From Eggerthellales bacterium UBA948 (GTDB lineage: Bacteria; Actinomycetota; Coriobacteriia; Coriobacteriales; UBA8131), in NCBI GenBank assembly GCA_002293265.1, contig DBCW01000043.1:5497-18052 (forward strand): a stretch of 12,556 bases of DNA, in the 5' to 3' direction. Both the position numbers and the translations under genes were made by a program. The notes under the pieces were generated by a model that was not told the DNA's origin, searched no databases, and saw nothing but the letters and a program-made list of their open reading frames with translations. The stretch's first letter is position 1. Each line of letters starts with the position of its first letter. This document shows positions 1-6,975 of the stretch, one piece after another.

Positions 1-693
1 AATCCTCAGATTAATAAAATGCTGAGTAAGCAAAAGCGCATAGTTGTCACCACGCCCCATTACTTCATAAATGTCTTCGTCAATGTTGCAAAAGAGCTTA
101 ACCATCATTTCTTTTTGAGCAACGTTAAGCTTGTCAATTAGCTCAGTTGCAGAAAAATGCTTATCTTTGGGATTGCTGTAGCCTTCGCGTTGGTGCTTAA
201 GATCACCTAGCCGCTTATCCACAAACTCAGAGTTTCCATACAGCTTAAGCTTGTCGGCGATCTTGCCACGCATGGGGTTTGAATGCAAAACGTGAGCAGC
301 CAAAATATCTTCCGTTGACAGCCTGCCGCAAGCATCTTCAAAGAAGTTATACCGTATCTTGTTTAGCACAAGATACGCACCAAAAGCATATTGGTCGTCT
401 GCCACATACACTTCGTCAAAACTTTTCAAGTCTACCAAAAGCGTCTTTTTGTAGTGGTTTTGTATTATCTGCAAGTTTTGGTCTACAGAAGTTTCTTGCT
501 CCAGCTTTGGTTCTGTATAAAACACAACTTCATCAAACAGCCCACTATCGAGAAATCTCTGTTTGTAGTATTTGCTCTCGTTTATATGCTCCGGCAAGCA
601 CAAAACTGCTGTATCTGAAGATCTATTGTTAAACTTGTGGAGAGCAAAACACAAAAAATGATATGCGGTAAGCCCATAGTATAAAACCCTCAT
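1..693 (-). CDS. Partial glycosyltransferase-like protein (C-terminus beyond window)
   Basis: An open frame of 231 codons runs from an ATG at 693 to the left window edge with no stop, so only the N-terminal part is visible. The start is well supported: GGAGG lies at 701-705, 7 nt upstream, inside the end of the preceding gene, and the ATG overlaps that gene's TGA as ATGA, which points to translational coupling. The protein begins MRVLYYGLTAYHFLCFALHK and has an acidic motif, FFEDACGRLS, at about residues 131-140. It is placed like the D/E-D/E-G motif of bacterial sialyltransferase and polysialyltransferase families, although Gly is replaced by Ala. The HP and S/T-S/T motifs expected later in such enzymes would fall outside the window. 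I infer a GT-B-type glycosyltransferase, perhaps a sialyltransferase relative, as the last visible gene of the polysaccharide operon. The coding status is firm and the function is tentative. Confidence 0.7.
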   Translation of the reverse strand, partial: MRVLYYGLTAYHFLCFALHKFNNRSSDTAVLCLPEHINESKYYKQRFLDSGLFDEVVFYTEPKLEQETSVDQNLQIIQNHYKKTLLVDLKSFDEVYVADDQYAFGAYLVLNKIRYNFFEDACGRLSTEDILAAHVLHSNPMRGKIADKLKLYGNSEFVDKRLGDLKHQREGYSNPKDKHFSATELIDKLNVAQKEMMVKLFCNIDEDIYEVMGRGDNYALLLTQHFINLRI

Positions 694-2591
694 GACTTAT
701 CCTCCAGCTTTGCCAGGTACGCTTGCTGATCCCAAAACTCCGATAGCCTGGAGAAGCGAATTTCATCTGCCTCGTCTTTGGTCATGAATTGACCATGTAC
801 AAACGAGCCGATCCCTGATTCGAGCATAGGGTCTTTCATCAACAACTTAAACAGGGTAAATGCGTCATACCCATTTATCTTAAGTAGCGATGGGTCTGAC
901 CCCACTCGACATACATATTCTTCAATAAAGTCTCTGGCACCACTATGTATCTCGCGGATACGAGCGTAGTTTTCTATCTCCGGCGCATCAAAACTCAGCT
1001 CCAAACTCTCACCATTATCCAAGTAACTCAAAAACGACGGAGCAGGAGCACTAGCCAGAAATATCTCTGCAACCGGAGTGAGTGCTGCTCTATAAGCCCT
1101 AAAGAAGTCGCCTTCGCCTTTGTTTGTCAGCTCCGAAAAAGCATATGCGCTAAGAAGATCATGCGTGGTCAGCCCGGAGTCAAAATCGTTGCCGTCGGTT
1201 ATGTTGCCAAACACGCAACCACTGACCTTGCAATCCAACTTAAAGACCTCGCATAGCAGCTTTCTCAGCGATACCGCGCCGGTTCCTCGCCAACCAACAT
1301 CAACTATCAAAATGTGAGCAGCGTTTACTGCCAGATCTTTAAAATACGCCTCCAGTCTGTCGCCCCTACCATTGCAGCCGGCCACAAAAACGTCCTTGTG
1401 TTTTATAAAGAACCTTTGAAACTCCAAGACGTTTTCTGTTGTGATCAGCTCTTGCTCAGGGTACTCTTTCAACCAAGCTGCTTTTAAAGTCTCCAGCGAT
1501 AACCAAGAAAGCGCATCATCAATGTTCGCTTGCTTCTCATTAGCGTTAAAGCGCCTTCTAAAATAGTGGTTAAAACACTCATCCATATAATACTCAGGCA
1601 TGTTGGAAAGCATTGCGCTACGCGACCAGTAAACATATTCGCTGGCAATACCCGGATACAATTGATCGTATATTTCTTGGAGAAAATACCCATCTCTTGC
1701 AAGAAAGAAAATCTTATCCACATCATTTGTCTTGCAGTAGTTATTTATAAAGTTGAGATACCCGAGGATCATCGGTCCTGCATACATAAACCCAAGTCGC
1801 CACATGACTGTATCCCTGTGCGGAACCTCAATGGTCGAGTAACCGTTGTTGAGAAAGTTTTGCACCACAGCTTTATGACAGCTGCCCACCAGATATGAAA
1901 GTCCTTGGAAGTCTTTGTTTGGGTTGCTACAAATGCCGTAAGCATGACTATCCCAACCGGCGGCTTCGGCTCCTTTTATGTCTGCCTCGGTATTGTCACC
2001 GATATGAATGACACTGAAGTCAGCTCCAATTGAGTCCTTCTCAAAATAGCTGTAATTGATGTATTTAAATAACTCGCCGTTTCTTTTGTTCAGATTATGG
2101 TCGCAGCTTGCAAATAGTTTTTCATATCCGGTGTAACCACAACTTTCCAGCAACTGTTCAAGCATTTTGGCGGGATAATACATATTGGACACCAAAATTA
2201 CCCGCTTGCCGTTTTGGATAAGTGCATCAAAAATGCTTTTCATATACGGATTTGCATAACAAAAGTTCAACTCTGCTTGAAATTCCAGCTTTGCGCCGGC
2301 TTGTGCATCAATAGCCGTGTACTCGCTTAGCTTTTGGTATATTTTGTCGATAGTTGTTTCTCTATGACCCTCTACAGCCAAGGTCTCGTCTCTGATATCG
2401 CGCTCTGCTTTTTGGCGCAGAGCTCTGAAATTTACGTAGTTATGAGTTGAACCCAGCAGTTCAAACAGATCTGTGGGATTCGCAAATGGACGAAATACCA
2501 GTGTGTCAAAAATATCAAACGACACAACATCGTATTTGATGAGTTTCCTCACCACACTATTTAGCCTAGCCCTTTTTACTCTTCTATACAC
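690..2591 (-). CDS. COG5610-type HAD-superfamily protein of polysaccharide loci
   Basis: A 633-aa protein starting with GTG at 2591, with an AAGGAAA ribosome-binding site about 7 nt upstream. The first 230 residues are a HAD fold: motif I SFDIFDTLVF with the nucleophile D26, motif II around ILVSNMYY, a lysine near NKRNGELF, and motif IV HIGDNTEADIKGAEAAG. The second half has the conserved pieces I associate with COG5610 proteins: FFLARDGYFLQEI, YVYWSRSAM and LIVDVGWRGTG. The residue two positions after the nucleophile is Phe (F28), not the Asp that serves as general acid in HAD phosphatases, so a simple phosphatase role is doubtful. These proteins occur in capsule and surface-glycan clusters, sometimes fused to glycosyltransferases; their reaction is not established to my knowledge. 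The gene is 22 nt after the pyruvyl-transferase homologue and overlaps the next gene by 4 nt, so it is very likely co-transcribed. Domain assignment is fairly sure, biochemical role unknown. Confidence 0.85.
   Translation of the reverse strand: MYRRVKRARLNSVVRKLIKYDVVSFDIFDTLVFRPFANPTDLFELLGSTHNYVNFRALRQKAERDIRDETLAVEGHRETTIDKIYQKLSEYTAIDAQAGAKLEFQAELNFCYANPYMKSIFDALIQNGKRVILVSNMYYPAKMLEQLLESCGYTGYEKLFASCDHNLNKRNGELFKYINYSYFEKDSIGADFSVIHIGDNTEADIKGAEAAGWDSHAYGICSNPNKDFQGLSYLVGSCHKAVVQNFLNNGYSTIEVPHRDTVMWRLGFMYAGPMILGYLNFINNYCKTNDVDKIFFLARDGYFLQEIYDQLYPGIASEYVYWSRSAMLSNMPEYYMDECFNHYFRRRFNANEKQANIDDALSWLSLETLKAAWLKEYPEQELITTENVLEFQRFFIKHKDVFVAGCNGRGDRLEAYFKDLAVNAAHILIVDVGWRGTGAVSLRKLLCEVFKLDCKVSGCVFGNITDGNDFDSGLTTHDLLSAYAFSELTNKGEGDFFRAYRAALTPVAEIFLASAPAPSFLSYLDNGESLELSFDAPEIENYARIREIHSGARDFIEEYVCRVGSDPSLLKINGYDAFTLFKLLMKDPMLESGIGSFVHGQFMTKDEADEIRFSRLSEFWDQQAYLAKLEDKS
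701..705 (-). promoter_or_regulatory. Strong Shine-Dalgarno for the edge gene, inside the upstream gene
   Basis: GGAGG on the minus strand, 7 nt before the ATG at 693. It lies within the last codons of the 690-2591 gene and fixes the start of the partial gene; with the ATGA stop/start overlap it supports coupled translation of the two proteins. Confidence 0.75.
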
Positions 2592-2613
2592 CCTGTTTCC
2601 TTACCAACATGTC

Positions 2614-3762
2614 TCAGTCCAATGAATCGTATAGTTCTGCGGCTCTTGTTTCAAATACTTCCCATAATTCTTCTCGTCGCTCGGCTATTCTTGCTACCAA
2701 CATATCTTCATTTTTGATGTAATACTTAAGTTTATCGATCATCGCATCAGTACTTTTATGCAAGTCCTCTAAGCTTCCGGCAGCTACCGGGATGTCACAA
2801 AGGAAATCGTTTCCGTATTGCTCACCAAAATAATCCACCGGCATTCCACGCCTTGCTTGGGCACCAATAAATGCAGCAGGAGTATTAAACGAGAAAAACG
2901 GCAACCAAGAATGTAGGCGTTTGCCAAAAGCAAAGCGAGCATTGTTGTGTCTCTCAGGAAAGTAAGCAGCGTTTCTAAACGCATAGTCTCGCACAGCTGT
3001 AGTAAGTTTTCCAAAAGGATATGCATCTTGACCTTCTTTGGCGATAGTCGTGAAGTAATCTACCAAAATGGTCTCAAGCCTAGAGTCTAGTCTGATCAGA
3101 TTAAAGCTCTCCAGCAACTTGGGATTTGTATCAACATGCGCGCAGTTTGACATCAACATGCAGTCTAGGCCTTCGGACTTTGCATAATCCACAAACCGCT
3201 GTGTCGGGTCGTGATAGCAAAGCCGATTCTCAAAATTCGCAGCATTCACATTTAGCACAACTATATCGGCCTTATTAGGCTTTGATAATTTATCGCCAAG
3301 TATCTTATCCATAAATATCGTTGAGCATGGCGAAAATACCGGATTGGTATCAGGCGTAATGCTTTTGATGAAATCAATCTCGATGTTAGCCCTGGTAGCA
3401 ATGAATCTGCTGCGACTGAATAGTTCGTTAGAAGATCTACGTTCCTCTTCGCTGGGGTTCCATAAGACACCGGAAGACCATATATGAAAACTGGTATTAG
3501 CCTCATCAAGTAAAGCAAAATTTTCATCGTTGAGGATGTTTTTATATAGAGCCTTAGCACCTTGTGTGCCAACAAGAATCCCTCCCGGACCTACAATTAT
3601 ATTCTTGGCTTGCCCGATAAGCTCCTTATCCAGCGGAAGCGCGATCGGTGCCAGCTTAAACTCGATCTTATCTTTGAAGTATTCTTCTATTAGTAAGTGC
3701 TGTAAGACATCACCAAAGTTAAAGTATTTCGGACCCGGTGTTGCCCAAATTGCTGATTTCAT
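2614..3762 (-). CDS. Polysaccharide pyruvyl transferase family protein (paralogue 1)
   Basis: A 382-aa protein starting with ATG at 3762 (AAGGTTGG upstream). It carries pyruvyl-transferase features: NFGDVLQ at residues 15-21 near the N-terminus, a GPGGILVG loop at 58-65, and a KRLHSWLPFFSFNTPAAFIG segment at 281-300 that matches the family's R-x-H followed by N-x-P pattern. Family members transfer pyruvate from PEP to a sugar of a surface polymer as a ketal, or act as related glycan-modifying enzymes. It is the second of two tandem paralogues of identical length, separated by 30 nt from the first, with about 70-75% identity over the first 100 residues by eye. The C-terminal ~50 residues are rich in Glu, Arg and Lys and probably helical. 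The acceptor is unknown; a nonulosonate or neutral sugar of the polymer made by this operon is likely. Family membership is good; the precise reaction is not shown. Confidence 0.85.
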   Translation of the reverse strand: MKSAIWATPGPKYFNFGDVLQHLLIEEYFKDKIEFKLAPIALPLDKELIGQAKNIIVGPGGILVGTQGAKALYKNILNDENFALLDEANTSFHIWSSGVLWNPSEEERRSSNELFSRSRFIATRANIEIDFIKSITPDTNPVFSPCSTIFMDKILGDKLSKPNKADIVVLNVNAANFENRLCYHDPTQRFVDYAKSEGLDCMLMSNCAHVDTNPKLLESFNLIRLDSRLETILVDYFTTIAKEGQDAYPFGKLTTAVRDYAFRNAAYFPERHNNARFAFGKRLHSWLPFFSFNTPAAFIGAQARRGMPVDYFGEQYGNDFLCDIPVAAGSLEDLHKSTDAMIDKLKYYIKNEDMLVARIAERREELWEVFETRAAELYDSLD

Positions 3763-3792
3763 CTACCCAACCTTAATATCTAAAATACAAGC

Positions 3793-4941
3793 CTAATCCA
3801 TTGACTCATATAACTCAGCAGCACGTTTTTCAAAGAGCTCCCATAACTCCTCGCGTCGCTCGGCAATTTTTGCCACCAGTCTGTCCTCATATTTGATGTA
3901 GTATCGCAACTTGTTAATCATCGCCTCCGAGATGCGATGCAAGTCACCAATGTTTCTTGCTCGCTCCGGCACCTCGCACAAAAAAGCTTCGCCAAGCTCC
4001 TCACCAAAATAATCCTTTGGCATTCCGCGTCGCGCTTTTGTACCAATGAATGCAGCCGGCGTATTGTAAGAAAAGAACGGCAACCAAGCATGCAGACGCT
4101 TGCCAAAAGCAAAACGCGTCTTGTTGTATCGCCTTGGAAAGGTCTTGGCGTTTCTAAAAGCATACTCGCGCACTTCTGCCGAAAGCTTACCCGGAGGATA
4201 TGCATCATGGCCTTGAGTTTCAATGGTGTTGTAGTAGTCAATCAAAAGATCTTCAAGTCTGTGATCGCTTCTGAGCAGATTAAATGTCTTGAGCATATCC
4301 ATATTTGTATCTTGATGCACACTGTTGGCCATCAAAACGCACTTCAGACCTTCGGAGTTAGCATATTCTATAAATCTATGGATGGGGCTGCGCAGATATA
4401 GCCCTTCCCTAAAGTTATCCTTGTTCAAATTGAGCACAACATTGTCGGACTTCATCGATTCCGGCATGTCTTCTTTTAGAATCTTATCCAAAAACATCGT
4501 AGAACATGGTGAGAATACCGGTTCTGCCTCAGGAGTTATACTCTTAATGAAATCTATTTCGATATTAGCCCGAGTAGCAATATAAGTGCAACGCGAAAAC
4601 AGCTCGTTAGCGAGCCGCCTTTCGTTTTCTTCGGGTACTCTTAACACCCCTGATGACCAAATATGAAACTTTGTTCCGTATTTATCAAACTTGGCCAAAG
4701 TTTTGTCGTTTAAAATGTTTCTATATAGAGCCTTAGCACCTTGTGTGCCAACAAGAATGCCTCCCGGTCCCACTACCAAGTTCTTTGACTGACCTATCAG
4801 CTCTGTGTTTATCGGTCTGCCTATCTCAGCAAGTTCAAACTTGATCTTGCCCTTGAAATATCTCTCTATAAGCAAATACTGTAAGACATCGCCAAAATTT
4901 GCGTATCTTGGTCCGGGCGTAGCCCAGATTGCAGATTTCAT
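3793..4941 (-). CDS. Polysaccharide pyruvyl transferase family protein (paralogue 2)
   Basis: A 382-aa protein starting with ATG at 4941, with AAAGG about 8 nt upstream. The architecture is the same as its downstream twin: NFGDVLQ near the N-terminus, GPGGILVG at 58-65, and GKRLHAWLPFFSYNTPAAFIG near residues 280-300. Conservation with the twin is high around these motifs and in the C-terminal helix region (AERREELWE), and lower at surface-like stretches such as residues 78-92 and 155-200, as expected of duplicates that have diverged in acceptor specificity or partner binding. It lies 51 nt after the cytidylyltransferase-HAD gene. Predicted to act in the cytoplasm on an activated sugar, lipid-linked intermediate or nascent polymer, using PEP as pyruvate donor. 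Retention of two full-length copies suggests two acceptor positions, but dosage or heteromer formation is also possible. Confidence 0.85.
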   Translation of the reverse strand: MKSAIWATPGPRYANFGDVLQYLLIERYFKGKIKFELAEIGRPINTELIGQSKNLVVGPGGILVGTQGAKALYRNILNDKTLAKFDKYGTKFHIWSSGVLRVPEENERRLANELFSRCTYIATRANIEIDFIKSITPEAEPVFSPCSTMFLDKILKEDMPESMKSDNVVLNLNKDNFREGLYLRSPIHRFIEYANSEGLKCVLMANSVHQDTNMDMLKTFNLLRSDHRLEDLLIDYYNTIETQGHDAYPPGKLSAEVREYAFRNAKTFPRRYNKTRFAFGKRLHAWLPFFSYNTPAAFIGTKARRGMPKDYFGEELGEAFLCEVPERARNIGDLHRISEAMINKLRYYIKYEDRLVAKIAERREELWELFEKRAAELYESMD

Positions 4942-4992
4942 AACTTTAACCTTTCGAATATCAGATCTTTTGCTTCTTAGCGCTAGGAAAAC

Positions 4993-6171
4993 CTAGGCAC
5001 TTGCCACTTCTACAGCTTGTGCCTCGCCTAACACCAGCCTCGCCACTTCTCTGATCACTCCATCCCCACCTTTAGCCTGTGCTATATATTGCACTACGGC
5101 GCTTACTTCTACTTGAGCATCGTTTGGACAGCAAGATATGCCTACGCGTGAGAGCAAGGCAATATCGTTGATATCATCACCAATATAAACGACTTCGCCT
5201 AGCGTTATGCCCTCTTGCTCACAAATAGCTGTTACCGCTTGCAGTTTGTTCTTGCAGCCAAGCTCCAAAAAGTCCAACTTGAGTTTAGCTGCACGTTTAC
5301 GCACGGCCTCGCTGTTTTCGCTTGTGATGATGCCCACCTTAATGCCTCTTTCGCGCAATAGCTGAAACGCCATGCCGTCACGAGTATTAAACTTCTTAAG
5401 TTCGTCACCGCTTTCGGTGTAATACATGCCACCGTCCGTTAGGCAGCCATCGCAATCGGTCAAAAACATCTTAACGCGTGAAAAGTCGAATGGCTGTGGC
5501 TTAATCCGCCTTTTGAGCAAAGCTTCGATAATGATCCAGTCCTCAGGCTCGTCTATCTCAAAAGCCGTCTCGGGTGGCATCACAGCTAAAGCTAAACGAC
5601 CCGAAACACGGTTGCCACTGCTTAACAACCTTTCCCGAGAGCTGATATAAAAAGCTCCGTTTTCCTTAAAACAGCCGTCAAAGTCTTGCCTGCGAGGACG
5701 CGCATAAACGTCGTAGTTTATCGGGGCAGCGGTGCCATCTGCACCTGTGCGCCAGTAAAAGCTCTTGTCTTTAACCACCGACAACACGCCATCCACATCC
5801 GGCTTTGTATACTCAACCATACCGTTTGACAGATCCGCAGAGCTTAGCAACGGAGAAGTTGCCTGAATAAGCACCATAGTGTCAAAGGCGTGTGCCGTTG
5901 CGTATTCGAGCATGACCGATTCGGTCGAGGCAGTATTGGTTGCAGTCTCTGCTCCCCTATCCACAACCTCCAGTTTTTCAAACCCAAAACCTTCTGCAAC
6001 TTGCTTGATATCATCGCTATCGGTAGCAATAACAACTTTGTCTATCTCCGGGCAATCATTAGCAGCTTTTGCCGTCCAGTATACCAGCGGCTTGCCGCAC
6101 ATTGGTTTAATGTTCTTCAAAGGTATGGAGACGCTTCCGCCTCTAACAGGTATAAAAGCTACAGTTGTCAC
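4993..6171 (-). CDS. neuA: CMP-nonulosonate synthetase fused to KdsC-like HAD phosphatase
   Basis: A 392-aa two-domain protein. Residues 1-225 are a cytidylyltransferase: nucleotide-binding loop IPVRGGSVSIPLKNI (7-21), LIQATSPLL (101-109), ARPRRQDFDG then ENGAFY (157-175), and the metal-site region FEIDEPEDW (204-212). Residues 233-385 are a C0-type HAD domain with all motifs: LTDCDGCLTDG (D239, D241), IITSE (T283), K309, IGDDINDI (D332, D333, D336), and the KdsC-like GGDGVIREV end. The order and several motifs recall animal CMAS, but human CMAS, as I recall it, has Asn at the nucleophile position, whereas here Asp is kept, so phosphatase activity is plausible. Predicted to dephosphorylate a nonulosonate 9-phosphate and form CMP-sugar from CTP. 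Oddity: the usual Lys of the GSK motif is Val14. It starts with GTG directly after the previous TGA (AAAGGA upstream), so translation is probably coupled. Kdn and Neu5Ac are both possible substrates. Confidence 0.88.
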   Translation of the reverse strand: MTTVAFIPVRGGSVSIPLKNIKPMCGKPLVYWTAKAANDCPEIDKVVIATDSDDIKQVAEGFGFEKLEVVDRGAETATNTASTESVMLEYATAHAFDTMVLIQATSPLLSSADLSNGMVEYTKPDVDGVLSVVKDKSFYWRTGADGTAAPINYDVYARPRRQDFDGCFKENGAFYISSRERLLSSGNRVSGRLALAVMPPETAFEIDEPEDWIIIEALLKRRIKPQPFDFSRVKMFLTDCDGCLTDGGMYYTESGDELKKFNTRDGMAFQLLRERGIKVGIITSENSEAVRKRAAKLKLDFLELGCKNKLQAVTAICEQEGITLGEVVYIGDDINDIALLSRVGISCCPNDAQVEVSAVVQYIAQAKGGDGVIREVARLVLGEAQAVEVASA

Positions 6172-6966
6172 TCATATCCTTTCGTCGGTTCTGTTTCTGC
6201 CGTAACGATCATCCACACGTACGATGTCGTCTTCGCCAAAGTAATCGCCTATTTGCACTTCGCAAACGATTAGATCATCATCTGTTGAATCATTAACAAG
6301 CCTATGTTTGCACCCCTTAGGAATAAATATCATGCTGCCGGGATGCACCTGCATTTTGGAGTCACCAACAAACACTGTACCATTGCCGTGTGCGACAGTC
6401 CAATACTCCTCGCGACGCAGGTGATACTGCATAGACAGTGCCTCTTTTGGCTTTATCTGCAAGACCTTGGACTGATAATTCTTCTGCAATACCGTTGTCT
6501 TATAAATGCCCCAAGGTCGATTAAAGACCTCAAAATCTACCAGCGTCTCGTCCACACTAAGCAGCTCCACGTTATCCAGCGCAATGTCTTCGCACTGAAG
6601 CAACAGCGAGTGTAAGGCTTTCTTCGTAAGAACGCTCTTTAGGTGCATCTGCCTATCGATAATAGGCACAAATCCGATCTTTGCCGACTTAAAAATATCT
6701 ATCGCATCATCAATGCTTTGATCGGCATAAAGATAAGAAAAGCTTGTTTGAAACACCGGTTCTTGCTCGATAGCTTGCTGCATGTTAATACCTGCAAGCA
6801 TTGCGCGCCGAATATCGCCGTCCGTAAGCGTACCCTTGACCACACCGGTCGCGTCCAAAACGATCAAAAAGCCTTTTCTATTCTTATCGATCTTTCTTAG
6901 GGCATCAAGATAAGACTCACTGCCCACGATGGTGAAGTCATCAATATTGGTTAACGGACGCGACAT
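6172..6966 (-). CDS. CBS-pair protein with type II mannose-6-phosphate isomerase cupin
   Basis: A 264-aa protein starting with ATG at 6966, 9 nt after the synthase stop. Residues 8-60 and 68-122 form a CBS pair, the first with the canonical GTLTDGDIRRAML. Residues 149-258 are a cupin that follows the type II phosphomannose isomerase pattern: RPWGIYK (150-156), QYHLRREEYWTV (180-191), IPKGCKHRLVN (215-225), and the C-terminal GEDDIVRVDDRYGR. The expected metal ligands Q180, H182, E187 and H221 are present. Members of this cupin family interconvert fructose-6-phosphate and mannose-6-phosphate, usually fused to a GDP-mannose pyrophosphorylase, which is absent here. Placed between the synthase and the CMP-synthetase, it could supply mannose-6-phosphate for Kdn-9-phosphate synthesis, with the CBS pair sensing a nucleotide or CMP-sugar. 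That role is inference; the cupin might act on another sugar phosphate or be purely regulatory. Confidence 0.82.
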   Translation of the reverse strand: MSRPLTNIDDFTIVGSESYLDALRKIDKNRKGFLIVLDATGVVKGTLTDGDIRRAMLAGINMQQAIEQEPVFQTSFSYLYADQSIDDAIDIFKSAKIGFVPIIDRQMHLKSVLTKKALHSLLLQCEDIALDNVELLSVDETLVDFEVFNRPWGIYKTTVLQKNYQSKVLQIKPKEALSMQYHLRREEYWTVAHGNGTVFVGDSKMQVHPGSMIFIPKGCKHRLVNDSTDDDLIVCEVQIGDYFGEDDIVRVDDRYGRNRTDERI

Positions 6967-6975
6967 GGCTACCTA

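Larger units (their letters stand above)
2614..4941 (-). repeat. Tandem gene duplication with a 37-nt identical tract
   Basis: Two 1149-bp genes lie head to tail with a 1179-bp offset. A perfectly identical 37-nt stretch occurs at 3543-3579 and 4722-4758, encoding the conserved GGILVGTQGAKALY region, and after one mismatch a further 8 nt match. Elsewhere synonymous and non-synonymous differences are frequent, so identity is patchy. This fits an older tandem duplication with either local gene conversion or strong constraint on this segment. Confidence 0.8.

Noticed and set aside
279..632. Plus-strand open frames such as 279-632, 945-1256, 3937-4401 and 8232-8654
   Set aside because: They lie antisense to well-supported genes, lack recognisable domains and have Cys/Leu/Ser-rich compositions typical of shadow frames.
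4983..4996. Hairpin CTAGG-AAAA-CCTAG at the end of the cytidylyltransferase-HAD gene as a terminator
   Set aside because: Only 5 bp, no T tract on either strand, and it lies within a run of closely spaced same-strand genes.
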